DNA of 11,433 nucleotides from an uncultured Clostridia bacterium (GCA_958436475.1 CAUBKG010000062.1:1-11433), one strand, 5' to 3'; shown: positions 1 through 6,478, counted from the stretch's first letter. Made by a program: numbers and translations. The notes: generated by a model not told the origin, from the sequence alone.

Positions 1-55
1 CAAACAAAGCGAAAGACCGCCCCTATTGGGACGGTCAATCATGGCGCGCTTGGAG
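1..55. repeat. Direct repeat, copy 1: duplicate of the tRNA-Arg 3' end and its terminator
   Basis: The first 55 bases of the window are identical to 178-232 and may extend further left than can be seen. On the minus strand the copy reads: three bases of the T stem, the 7-nt acceptor 3' strand, the discriminator G, CCA, and then the same terminator hairpin and T-rich tail found after the intact tRNA. The rest of the tRNA (T loop, anticodon arm, D arm) is absent; identity stops abruptly after position 55. It is therefore a remnant or an attachment-site-like duplication, not a second tRNA gene. Confidence 0.9.
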
Positions 56-69
56 TACGGAGGCAGAGG

Positions 70-92
70 AAAAGCCGCCGGTGGCGGCTTTT
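70..92. terminator. Perfect 10-bp GC-rich hairpin with A/T flanks between the two repeat copies
   Basis: Arms at 70-79 and 83-92 pair perfectly around a GGT loop. The stem begins with AAAA and ends with TTTT, so it has the form of an intrinsic terminator in either direction. The gene it would serve is not visible in the window. It could also be one of the GC-rich palindromic repeats, since its core resembles the palindrome in the array at the right end. Confidence 0.5.
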
Positions 93-177
93 CGCCGACG
101 TGTCCCTCCCCGTGAGGAGGAGCCAAGGGCTCCCTTCGAACGGAGCGCGCCGCGATACGAAAATCAAAACAAAACCT

Positions 178-213
178 CAAACAAAGCGAAAGACCGCCCC
201 TATTGGGACGGTC
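178..213 (-). terminator. Intrinsic terminator of tRNA-Arg
   Basis: On the minus strand, directly after the encoded CCA, a hairpin (192-213; 5-bp GACCG/CGGTC outer stem, one mismatch, then GGG/CCC) is followed by a T-rich tail (TTTCGCTTTGTTTG). Its position just past the tRNA 3' end fits a factor-independent terminator. The same terminator is carried by the duplicate at 1-55. Confidence 0.8.
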
Positions 214-232
214 AATCATGGCGCGCTTGGAG
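178..232. repeat. Direct repeat, copy 2: intact tRNA 3' end plus terminator
   Basis: Identical over 55 bp to 1-55, at an offset of 177 bp. This copy contains the functional 3' end of the tRNA-Arg gene. The 122 bp between the copies (56-177) contain a perfect hairpin at 70-92, a smaller one near 130-147, and no coding sequence that I can support. Confidence 0.9.
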
Positions 233-295
233 GGACTCGAACCCCCGACCTTTTGGTTCGTAGCCAAACACTCTATCCAGCTGAGCTACAAGCGC
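219..295 (-). tRNA. tRNA-Arg, anticodon ACG
   Basis: A complete 77-nt cloverleaf on the minus strand. The acceptor stem GCGCTTG/CAAGCGC pairs perfectly, the D arm starts GCTC and has an AGCTGGATAGA loop region, and the anticodon stem TTTGG/CCAAA closes loop CTACGAA with anticodon ACG. The T arm has loop TTCGAGT on a 5-bp stem with one G-T pair. Discriminator G and CCA are encoded in the DNA. ACG is normally read as ICG after deamination of A34 and decodes CGU, CGC and CGA. The gene has its own promoter at 313-341 and a terminator at 178-213. Its 3' end is duplicated at the left edge of the window. Confidence 0.97.
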
Positions 296-312
296 ATTTT
301 CGGCACTTGGTT

Positions 313-341
313 ATCTTATCACAACTCGTCCGAAAAATCAA
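313..341 (-). promoter_or_regulatory. Sigma-A-type promoter of tRNA-Arg
   Basis: On the minus strand a -35 TTGATT (336-341) and a -10 TAAGAT (313-318) are separated by 17 bp in an AT-rich pocket. The predicted start is about 7 nt downstream, leaving a short 5' leader before the tRNA at 295. Confidence 0.75.
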
Positions 342-369
342 TGTATTTTTAAAAAGTTTTTGCAAAATT

Positions 370-1743
370 TTATGGAGCATCCTGCCGGGGCGGCGTCAGG
401 TGCACGATCACCAGCTCCGGGGGGTTATTGAAACGGGGGAGCCATTTGTATTCGGCCTCGCCGAGGCCCGCGCTCAAAATCATGGTCATATTGCCATAGG
501 TATACTGCCCCTTGTCGATGGAGGGGTTGAGCGTGCGGTAGGGCGAAAGCAGGCCGCCGATGCCGGGCAGGCGGAAAATGCCGCCGTGGTAATGCCCGCA
601 GATCATCAAATCGAAGCCGAATTCGCTGAGTGCGAACCGCCCGAAGGGCATATGCGTCACCACGATATGATACTGCTCCGGATCGGGCGTGAAGCCGGGC
701 AGATATTTCTGCACCTCCGGGATGCTCGGGAGCTCGTCGTCTTCGATGCCGGCGAGGATGAGCGGCGTGCCGTTATGCTCCACGGTGACAACCTTATTAT
801 GCAGGTATACGGCGCCGGTGCTTTCAATGCCGTCCACAAAATTCTGCATGGAGGGGGCAGGGTTCTCTTCCGACACCGCGTACCAGTCGTGATTGCCGCG
901 GGTCACGTAAACGGGGTATTCCCCGCCGAGCTGTTCCATGAGGCCGCGGAAGGCGTCCAGCGAATGGGGATCGCGCGTATAGCCCTGGGTATCCCCCGGC
1001 ACCAGGATGAAATCCGGGCCGGCTTCACGGATTTTTTCCGCAAGCAGGGCGTTGCGCTCTCCGAATTCGGCGTTGTGCAGGTCGGAGACGACGGCGATCA
1101 CGCAGTCTCCAAAATCGGCGGGGAGCTTATCGCTCCGAACGGTGTATTCCGTAACGGTGAGGGGGAGGTGGGTGCCCCACCAGCCGATGCCGGCGGCTGC
1201 CGCGAGCAGCAGAAGCAGGGCCGCGAGCGAAATGCGCCGGCGGATGCGGCGGGCCTTCCGGCGCCGAGGGGAAAGGGGGAGCTTTTTTCGCATGGGCCGG
1301 TACCAGAGCCCGTTTTTACAGGTGCGCGCGGCGGCGTGCCGGAAGCCGAGCGCGCGGTAAATTTCTTCCGCATAGGGAGATGCGTTCACCGTAAGCCGCC
1401 GGGCTTTCGGGCATTCCTCCGCGAGGCGTTCGAGCAGGGAGGAGAACAGCCGCCCGCCGATGCCCTCGCGCACCCGGCTGGGCAGCACGTAAAACAGGCG
1501 GAGGTGGGGCTTTTTTCCGAGGGCGCATTCGAGCATGCCCACGATGCGCCCGCCCTCCCGCGCCGCGAGGAAAAGGGAGGAAGAAAACCGCTTTTTCATT
1601 TCTTCGAGGCAGGCAAACCGGTAAAAATCCCGGTTTCCCTCCGGCTCCATGGAGGGGGCAAGAAGCGTATCGTAGCTTTCGCGGATCACCGCGAGGGCTT
1701 CGGGCAGTTCTTCCATGTTCAGAGGAGATACCGTAATTTCCAT
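370..1743 (-). CDS. GNAT acetyltransferase fused to a membrane-anchored metallophosphoesterase
   Basis: A 457-aa protein. The chosen ATG at 1743 has an AAAAAGGAG ribosome site a few bases upstream; a longer reading from 1782 would run into the upstream hairpin. Residues 1-148 look like a GNAT acetyltransferase, with a VREGIGG acetyl-CoA loop (91-97) and the family ending YRALGF near 129-134. After a very basic stretch (152-170) comes one membrane segment (about 171-190) and then a calcineurin-like phosphoesterase of the YkuE/YaeI type. It has DLH (221-223), GD (250-251), GNHD (283-286), H364 and GHYHGG (383-388), the usual two-metal ligands. The second motif reads GDTQG rather than the common GDxxD. 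Family knowledge suggests a phosphodiesterase acting on lipid- or nucleotide-type substrates at the membrane; the actual substrate is unknown. By the positive-inside rule the basic stretch and the GNAT part should be cytoplasmic and the phosphoesterase outside. The phosphoesterase portion alone would begin naturally at Met151, so this looks like a read-through fusion. Confidence 0.88.
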   Translation of the reverse strand: MEITVSPLNMEELPEALAVIRESYDTLLAPSMEPEGNRDFYRFACLEEMKKRFSSSLFLAAREGGRIVGMLECALGKKPHLRLFYVLPSRVREGIGGRLFSSLLERLAEECPKARRLTVNASPYAEEIYRALGFRHAAARTCKNGLWYRPMRKKLPLSPRRRKARRIRRRISLAALLLLLAAAAGIGWWGTHLPLTVTEYTVRSDKLPADFGDCVIAVVSDLHNAEFGERNALLAEKIREAGPDFILVPGDTQGYTRDPHSLDAFRGLMEQLGGEYPVYVTRGNHDWYAVSEENPAPSMQNFVDGIESTGAVYLHNKVVTVEHNGTPLILAGIEDDELPSIPEVQKYLPGFTPDPEQYHIVVTHMPFGRFALSEFGFDLMICGHYHGGIFRLPGIGGLLSPYRTLNPSIDKGQYTYGNMTMILSAGLGEAEYKWLPRFNNPPELVIVHLTPPRQDAP

Positions 1744-1763
1744 GCAAGGCTCCTTTTTGAAAG

Positions 1764-1809
1764 AAAACGGAGCATCCGGCACGGCGTCTGCCGCACAGAG
1801 CTCCGTTTT
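1764..1809 (-). terminator. Strong hairpin between the coiled-coil gene and the GNAT-phosphoesterase gene
   Basis: Arms at 1764-1773 and 1800-1809 (AAAACGGAGC/GCTCCGTTTT) pair perfectly over 10 bp, with a smaller nested GC stem in the loop. On the minus strand it follows the stop of the coiled-coil gene (1838) by about 28 nt, ends in TTTT then CTTTC, and lies just before the ribosome site of the next gene. It is probably a terminator or partial attenuator dividing the three-gene run. The symmetric A/T ends would also work on the plus strand. Confidence 0.7.
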
Positions 1810-1837
1810 GATCTAATATACTGCGCGGGATGCGGAT

Positions 1838-2857
1838 TTATTCGCCGGGGTTCGCAAGGCGGCCGCGCGCGCGTTCGAGCATCTGCTCGAGGTCGTCCAC
1901 CCTGCCGTTGAATTCCCGGAACAGCTCGCCCACATTCGACTGGACGTCCCGCAGCTCGGACTGCATCTGCTCGAGCTCCTGAAGGAACGCGCCGTTTGCG
2001 GAAGCCGCTCCGCTCCGGATCCGTTCCGCTTCCAGGTTCGCCCGCTCCAGGATCCGCTGTGCGGAGGCCTGCACTTCAATAAACACCCGGCCGAGCCGGA
2101 TGCTCAGCTGCTCTTCCTCCGTGCGGGCGCGGGCCAGCTGCGCTTCGAGGCGCGCCACCCGTTCTTCATACTCCCGGCGCTGAACGAGGAGGGAATCCTT
2201 TTCGCGGGCGAGGGCCTCGTTCCGGGAGGAGAGCTCGCCGCTTGCCTGCTTCAGGCGGGCAAGCTCCGCTTCCGCCGCGGCAAGGCGGTCGGAGGAAGCA
2301 CGCAGTTTTACATAAAGCTCGTTGTTCTGATCGGCAAGCTGGCGGCATTTTTCCTGTGCCTCGGCTTCCCGGTCGCGGAGCGCCTGGAGCTCTTCGGCGT
2401 GCCCGTCCGCACGGAGAGGGACAAGGGCTTCATCCGGCTGCACGGGTGGGTCTTCCGGCTGGGCCTGAGCCTCCTCCTGCCGCTCGGAAGCCTGCTTCAG
2501 TTCTTCCAGCTGGGAGAGAAGGGAGGAAATCCGCGCGCGGAGAACGCCGTTCTGGGAGGCCAGCTCTTCTTCATGGGCGCGCAGGGCGGCGTTTTCGGCG
2601 GAAAGCGTTTCTTCGGCCGGGCCGGCGAGCGGCGCGGCGGAGGGGGCCTCCATTTCCGAAATGCGGTGCAGAAGCTCCTTAATCTGCGCGTCCTTTTCGC
2701 GCAGGAGAGCGGAATCGTCCCGCTGGAGGGAAGCCTGCGCCTGCAGGGTCTGCTGCGCCTTTTTCAGCGAAGCGTTTTCCTTGAGAAGCTGCTCACGCGA
2801 GGCGATCAGGGCCCGGATTTTCGATTTTACCAAGTCGTTCGGATACGCGTTTTTCAT
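1838..2857 (-). CDS. Long coiled-coil protein of unknown function
   Basis: A 339-aa protein. I chose ATG 2857 because AGAAGG stands 7 nt upstream; a TTG at 2887 would lie inside the preceding gene. The sequence is dominated by heptad-like Leu/Ala/Glu/Arg/Gln repeats: about 10-70 (coiled coil), a Pro/Ala break at 71-80, 81-130 (coiled coil), a Pro-rich break at 133-146, then 150-335 nearly continuous coiled coil. No signal peptide or membrane segment is seen, so it is probably cytoplasmic. A stretch at about 256-282 (ending ILERANLEAERI) faintly recalls the repeated AE-rich helices of DivIVA-type proteins, but the N-terminal DivIVA membrane-binding motif is missing. It starts 13 nt after the stop of the membrane protein gene, so the two are almost surely co-transcribed. 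A structural or scaffolding role is inference only. Confidence 0.8.
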   Translation of the reverse strand: MKNAYPNDLVKSKIRALIASREQLLKENASLKKAQQTLQAQASLQRDDSALLREKDAQIKELLHRISEMEAPSAAPLAGPAEETLSAENAALRAHEEELASQNGVLRARISSLLSQLEELKQASERQEEAQAQPEDPPVQPDEALVPLRADGHAEELQALRDREAEAQEKCRQLADQNNELYVKLRASSDRLAAAEAELARLKQASGELSSRNEALAREKDSLLVQRREYEERVARLEAQLARARTEEEQLSIRLGRVFIEVQASAQRILERANLEAERIRSGAASANGAFLQELEQMQSELRDVQSNVGELFREFNGRVDDLEQMLERARGRLANPGE

Positions 2858-2870
2858 CGGAAAACCTTCT

Positions 2871-3575
2871 TTACAGTTTAATATCAAAGAGACCCGTATC
2901 GCTGAGGTCTATTTTCGAGAAATCGATGGAATCGAGATTGTGGGGCGAAAAAAGGGAAAAATCGTTTTCGTCGCCAGCCGCCGGGGGAACGGCGGGAAGG
3001 GGTGCGGGCCCCGGCGAAAAGGACGCCCGCCTGCGGCGCTTGGCGGCGCGGCGCAGAAAAATCAGGAGAAGGATGAGAAGGAAAAGGAGGAGAAGGGGGA
3101 GCCAGAGGAAGAAGAGGCTGTTCGGAAAGGAGCTCACGAGCACGGCGTAGCGGTGGAGCGCCCGCCCCACAGGGACGGTAGCGAGCGTGACCGATTCGAT
3201 CTTGGCCGCCGCTTCGCGGAAGGAGATGGTCTGCTCTATGCCGCCTTCTGAAACGAGGATGGAGCCGCCCGCCCCCGAAAGGGAAAGCACTTTTGCGGGG
3301 AATACGCGCCCGCCCGTCTGCGCGAGGATATAATTGCCGGGCGCAAGGGAGGAAATTTCGGCCCTGCTCACGAGGGCCGCGCTGTACTGCGGGACCTCGG
3401 GGTCGGTAGAATCGCGGATAAACACGGCCTTTCGGCCGAGGGCAAAGGAGAGGTCGTGGAAGCGGTCGCTTCCCATCCAGACAAGAGCGGTGAAGAGACA
3501 GGAAAGCACCAGAAGAATAGCGAGGACCCACGCGGCGATCTTGAAAAAGAGGACGCCGCCCCGTTTTGCTGACAT
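2871..3575 (-). CDS. Bitopic membrane protein of unknown function
   Basis: A 234-aa protein. ATG 3575 is chosen for its AAAGGAG site 9 nt upstream; the open frame continues to 3695, but that part lies in the terminal repeat of the element at 3620-3900. Layout: short basic N-terminus, membrane helix 1 (about 9-33), an extracytoplasmic beta-rich domain (about 35-150), membrane helix 2 (about 154-174), a very basic stop-transfer patch (RRAAKRRRR, 175-183), a Pro/Ala linker, and an acidic tail with repeated DS/DFS/DLS units (201-232). The helix-domain-helix plan and the region PQYSAALVSRAEISSLAPGN loosely resemble SipW-like signal peptidases, but I see no catalytic Ser/Lys pair. The cytoplasmic acidic tail may contact a partner; the coiled-coil protein encoded 13 nt downstream is the obvious candidate (inference). 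Confidence 0.8.
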   Translation of the reverse strand: MSAKRGGVLFFKIAAWVLAILLVLSCLFTALVWMGSDRFHDLSFALGRKAVFIRDSTDPEVPQYSAALVSRAEISSLAPGNYILAQTGGRVFPAKVLSLSGAGGSILVSEGGIEQTISFREAAAKIESVTLATVPVGRALHRYAVLVSSFPNSLFFLWLPLLLLFLLILLLIFLRRAAKRRRRASFSPGPAPLPAVPPAAGDENDFSLFSPHNLDSIDFSKIDLSDTGLFDIKL

Positions 3576-3619
3576 AGCCGGACACACTCCTTTATACTGA
3601 AATACAGCAAGGTTACAAT

Positions 3620-3900
3620 TAGGCTGACGCGCGATAGGGAGAAAACGGTTTTGGAAGATAAAATTCCCTTGATACTTGGTGAAAAGCCTCGGCATACGGC
3701 AGTATGCCTGCGTTTTTCACCTGCGTCTCAAAAAAATTTTTTGTCTTACAAAACTGCGTTGCACCTGAAAACGAGCTGTTTTTACGTCAGAATGTGCCCG
3801 AAAAGGGAAGCAATACCGACGTATTGCAAGCTTTGAGGGTGCGTTATGGCGGGAAAAGAGCCGTTTCTCAGGCGATTTATCCCTATCGCGCGTCAGCCTA
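3620..3900. mobile_element. MITE-like element with perfect 21-bp terminal inverted repeats
   Basis: The 21 bases at 3620-3640 are the exact reverse complement of 3880-3900, and three of the next four inner positions also match. The 281-bp interval has no plausible gene but contains two internal hairpins (3678-3721 and 3810-3827) and a symmetric A/T tract (3729-3743). This is the form of a non-autonomous miniature inverted-repeat element. It sits immediately upstream of the membrane protein gene, so its left end forms part of that gene's 5' region. No clear target-site duplication is visible; the flanks are AT-rich (GTTACAAT on the left, TATTACAAC on the right). Confidence 0.75.
3678..3721. 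repeat. Two-tier hairpin inside the MITE-like element
   Basis: Outer arms GGTGAAAA (3678-3685) and TTTTCACC (3714-3721) enclose an inner perfect stem GGCATAC/GTATGCC (3691-3697 and 3702-3708) with loop GGCA. A shorter hairpin of the same style, GCAATAC/GTATTGC, lies at 3810-3827. Confidence 0.7.
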
Positions 3901-4262
3901 TTTTTATATTACAACAAAATACGCCGCTTTTCAATCCTTTGCAGGGCCCATCCCGCCGGATTCTTTCGGAAAAAACACAGGAAAAAGCAAGAATTCCGAA
4001 GGGCCGCCGGAGAAGCGGCGGGAAAACGGTTTCTGAAGGCGGCCTTTCGCGCACGCGGGAGCCATTTTCCTCTGCCGCCGCAAATGGAAAGTAAAGACGC
4101 ACAAGAGCAGCCCGCGGCAGTCGATAAAATGCATGCTGTGTGCGAGAAGCGGCGCACGAGAATCTCAAATTCGCACTTAAAATAGGAAGAAGGCCCGCAC
4201 GGCCGGAAAGCCGGGGCCGGGTGAGGAAACTTTTCTTTCCTGACTTGCCCTAAGATAGTAAG
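3901..4262. other. Non-coding stretch rich in hairpins
   Basis: I see no gene with a ribosome site and believable protein here. Visible structures are: a CCGCC/GGCGG stem near 4000-4020; CCATTT...AAATGG around 4061-4087; a GC-rich GGCCGG/CCGG stem near 4200-4220; and a perfect AGGAAA/TTTCCT stem with loop CTTTTC near 4223-4241. The 13-mer AGCCCGCGGCAGT occurs twice, at about 4106-4118 and 4265-4277. I tested it by eye for tmRNA, RNase P RNA, SRP RNA and T-box signatures and recognised none. Confidence 0.5.
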
Positions 4263-4297
4263 GAAGCCCGCGGCAGTAGAAATCTGCCACGGGCTTC
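4263..4297. terminator. Strong bidirectional-type terminator hairpin
   Basis: GAAGCCCG (4263-4270) pairs with CGGGCTTC (4290-4297). After one C/A mismatch, GGCAG (4272-4276) pairs with CTGCC (4284-4288) around loop TAGAAAT. On the plus strand it is followed by TTATGTTTTTT. On the minus strand it lies about 120 nt past the dapL stop and is followed by a weaker CTTACTATC tail. Confidence 0.65.
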
Positions 4298-4315
4298 TTA
4301 TGTTTTTTCACCTTC

Positions 4316-4339
4316 AAAAACAGGATACAATCTGTTTTT
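4316..4339. terminator. AAAAACAG/CTGTTTTT hairpin downstream of dapL
   Basis: A perfect 8-bp inverted repeat (4316-4323 and 4332-4339) with an 8-nt loop. Its poly-A/poly-T ends make it terminator-like on both strands. It lies about 75 nt after the dapL stop. A smaller GGGCG/CGCCC stem (4397-4409) directly follows the dapL stop codon. Confidence 0.5.
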
Positions 4340-4413
4340 CACCGTGGAAGGCGCTGTTTCCTATATGGTTCGCATGTGAAAAAGTGCCGCTGCCGGGGGC
4401 GAAACGCCCGATA

Positions 4414-5622
4414 TTACAGCACGGATTTGATGCGTTCAATCGCGCGTTCGGTGTTTTCGCGGCTGCCGAACGCGGTCAGCCGGAAAAAGCCTTCGCCCGA
4501 GGGGCCGAAGCCGCTGCCGGGGGTGCCCACAACGTTGGCGTCCTTCAGGAGTCGGTCGAACATATCCCAGGAGGAGAGGCCGTCCGGCGTTTTCATCCAG
4601 ATATAGGGGGCGTTCTCGCCGCCGTAAACGGTAAAGCCCGCGTCGCGGAGGCCCTGCTTGATGATGCGCGCGTTCTCGAGGTAAAACCCGATGGTCTCGC
4701 GCACCTGGCGCCTGCCTTCCTCGGAATACACCGCGGCGGCGCCGCGCTGGATGATATAGGGGGCTCCGTTGAACTTGGTGCCGGTGCGGCGCGCCCAGAG
4801 GGAATGCAAGGAGACGCCGTCCCGCACGAGCTCCTTCGGCACCACGGTGTAGGCACAGCGGGTGCCGGTAAAGCCGGCGGTCTTCGAAAAGCTCTTGAAT
4901 TCGATGGCGCATTCCTTCGCGCCCTCGATCTCATAGATGCTGTGGGGCAGGTCGCCGGTGATAAAGGCTTCGTATGCGGCATCGTATAAAATGACCGAGC
5001 CGTTTTCGCGGGCGTAATCCACCCAGGCTTTCAGCTGCTCGCGAGTGGCCATGGCGCCGGTGGGATTGTTGGGGAAGCAGAGGTAGATGATATCCACCTT
5101 TTCGGCCGGCAGGGAGGGGATAAACCCGTTTTCCTCCGTGCAGGGCATGTAATAGATGTTGGACCAGCGGCCGTTTACCAGCTCGCCGCCGCGCCCGGCC
5201 ATGACGTTCGTGTCTACATACACCGGGTATACGGGGTCGCCCACCGCAACCTTGTTGTGAACGGAGAAGATGTCGCCAATGTTGGCGGTGTCGCTCTTTG
5301 CGCCGTCGGAAACAAAAATCTCACTGCTGTCGATAGAAACGCCGCGCGCCTCATAGTCGTTTTGGCGGATGGCGTCCCGCAGGAAGGGGTAACCGCCGTC
5401 GGGCGCGTAGCCGTGGAAGCCCTTTTCGGTGCCCATTTCGTCCACAGCCCGGTGCATGGCTTCAACGACTGCCGGGCAGAGCGGACGGGTCACGTCTCCG
5501 ATGCCGAGGCTGATAACGTCCCGCCCGGGGTTCTGCTCCTGATAGGCGGCGCGGCGCTTGGCGATTTCGGCAAAGAGGTAGTTGCTCTGCATCTTGGCGA
5601 AGTTTTCATTTACTTTCAGCAT
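4414..5622 (-). CDS. dapL: LL-diaminopimelate aminotransferase
   Basis: A 402-aa PLP-dependent class I/II aminotransferase, close to the usual DapL length. DapL converts tetrahydrodipicolinate plus glutamate directly to LL-2,6-diaminopimelate, bypassing the succinylated or acetylated branches of lysine and cell-wall precursor synthesis; it is cytosolic. Visible signatures: N-terminal NENFAKMQSNYLFAEIAKR, SLGIGDVTRPL (38-48), GYAPDGGYPFLRDAI (71-85), the FPNNPTGA cofactor region (183-190), D214 and Y217, and SFSKTAGFTGTR (244-255) in which K247 should carry PLP. R381 in FFRLTAFGSR matches the conserved carboxylate-binding Arg. The ATG at 5622 has AAAGGAA about 8 nt upstream, inside the end of dapF. 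Only 4 nt separate the dapF stop from this start, so the two are co-transcribed and probably translationally coupled. Product and substrate of adjacent steps match: DapL makes the LL isomer that DapF epimerises. Confidence 0.97.
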   Translation of the reverse strand: MLKVNENFAKMQSNYLFAEIAKRRAAYQEQNPGRDVISLGIGDVTRPLCPAVVEAMHRAVDEMGTEKGFHGYAPDGGYPFLRDAIRQNDYEARGVSIDSSEIFVSDGAKSDTANIGDIFSVHNKVAVGDPVYPVYVDTNVMAGRGGELVNGRWSNIYYMPCTEENGFIPSLPAEKVDIIYLCFPNNPTGAMATREQLKAWVDYARENGSVILYDAAYEAFITGDLPHSIYEIEGAKECAIEFKSFSKTAGFTGTRCAYTVVPKELVRDGVSLHSLWARRTGTKFNGAPYIIQRGAAAVYSEEGRRQVRETIGFYLENARIIKQGLRDAGFTVYGGENAPYIWMKTPDGLSSWDMFDRLLKDANVVGTPGSGFGPSGEGFFRLTAFGSRENTERAIERIKSVL

Positions 5623-5626
5623 AATC

Positions 5627-6478
5627 TCATTCCTTTGTTTTATTGATCAGGGTTCCCTGAAAAACGGCCGCGGCAGGGCCGGTCAGAAAAACATGGTTCG
5701 ATTCCCGGTCCCAACGGACCGAGAGGACGCCCCCCTTCGCGCGCACCTCCGCCTCGGGGGAAGCGCGTTTCCCGGCGAGCACGGAAGCCACGAGGGCCGC
5801 GCACGCGCCGGTGCCGCAGGCCAGGGTTTCGCCGCTGCCCCGCTCATGCACGCGCATGGCGAGGGAGCCGTCCGGCAGCGCGCTCACGAACTCCACATTC
5901 GTTCGGTTCGGAAAGGCGGGGTGCCGCTCGAGGAGCGGGCCGAGCGTGGAAAGGGGAGCCTTAGAAACGTCCCCACAGAAAACGACGGCGTGCGGATTGC
6001 CCATGGAAAGGGCGGTGACGAAGAGGGATTCCTCCCCCACCATGAGCGGGTATTCCACCACGCGGGGGGTGGAGAAGAGGAAGGGGATATCGGGCGGGGA
6101 AAGCACTGGCTCGCCCATATCGGCCGTAACGGAACGGAACACGCCGCCCGGCGCGTTTACGACAACCGAGCGTGCGCCCGCGAGCGTTTCCACGGAGATT
6201 TGCACCCCGGCGGGAATCTCGCCCCGGTCGTAAAGGTATTTTGCCACGCAGCGCAGCGCGTTGCCGCACATTTCGCCGCGGCTGCCGTCTGCATTGTACA
6301 TATCCATCCGGCAGAAGCAGGAAGCGCTCTCTCCAATGAGCACGAGACCGTCGCCCCCCACGCCGAAGTGGCGGTCGCTGAGGGCGGCGGAAAGGGAAGA
6401 AGGGTCTTCCACGGGGGCACTGCGGCAGTCGAGAAAAATATAATCGTTTCCCGCGCCGTGCATCTTGATAAAATCCAT
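5627..6478 (-). CDS. dapF: Diaminopimelate epimerase
   Basis: A 283-aa cofactor-independent epimerase that interconverts LL- and meso-diaminopimelate, the last step before lysine and the source of the peptidoglycan cross-linking residue. The N-terminus MDFIKMHGAGNDY is the family start, so I use ATG 6478 although its ribosome site is weak (GGGAA); in-frame ATGs at 6499 and 6505 have no better site. Catalytic cysteines are visible: C71 in EMCGNALRC and C221 in ACGTGACA. The NAD(A/P)DGS-type loop (YNADGSRGEM, 61-70), GNPHAV (160-165) and FPNRTNVEF (189-197) are also present. It lies 82 nt after the ANTAR gene and 4 nt before dapL. I see no strong promoter or terminator in the 82-nt gap, only a short GCGC-type stem near 6510-6530, so it may be read from the glnA unit. 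Confidence 0.96.
   Translation of the reverse strand: MDFIKMHGAGNDYIFLDCRSAPVEDPSSLSAALSDRHFGVGGDGLVLIGESASCFCRMDMYNADGSRGEMCGNALRCVAKYLYDRGEIPAGVQISVETLAGARSVVVNAPGGVFRSVTADMGEPVLSPPDIPFLFSTPRVVEYPLMVGEESLFVTALSMGNPHAVVFCGDVSKAPLSTLGPLLERHPAFPNRTNVEFVSALPDGSLAMRVHERGSGETLACGTGACAALVASVLAGKRASPEAEVRAKGGVLSVRWDRESNHVFLTGPAAAVFQGTLINKTKE

Noticed and set aside
1..120. A second tRNA-Arg gene at the left edge
   Set aside because: Only the acceptor 3' strand, CCA and three T-stem bases are present. The sequence after position 55 does not contain a T loop, anticodon arm or D arm.
100..1911. 603-aa plus-strand open frame across the tRNA and the GNAT-phosphoesterase gene
   Set aside because: It runs through a tRNA gene and lies antisense to a gene with clear domain motifs and a ribosome site. 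Its protein is low-complexity His/Arg/Gly-rich sequence typical of an antisense frame in GC-rich DNA.
1838..2857. DivIVA homologue
   Set aside because: Only a short helical stretch near residues 256-282 is reminiscent. The N-terminal membrane-binding motif of DivIVA is absent, and any coiled coil of this composition could give such a resemblance.
2871..3575. SipW-like signal peptidase
   Set aside because: The helix-domain-helix layout is similar, but I cannot find the catalytic serine motif or a suitable lysine or histidine partner.
3576..3695. 40-residue N-terminal extension of the membrane protein
   Set aside because: The extension lies largely in the terminal inverted repeat of the MITE-like element. 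ATG 3575 has a good ribosome site and is followed at once by a normal membrane-helix N-terminus.
3901..4300. tmRNA, RNase P RNA, SRP RNA or T-box leader
   Set aside because: None of the conserved sequence blocks of these RNAs was found on either strand.
4300..4989. 229-aa plus-strand open frame near dapL
   Set aside because: It begins in the terminator region and then runs antisense to dapL, with no ribosome site and no recognisable domain.
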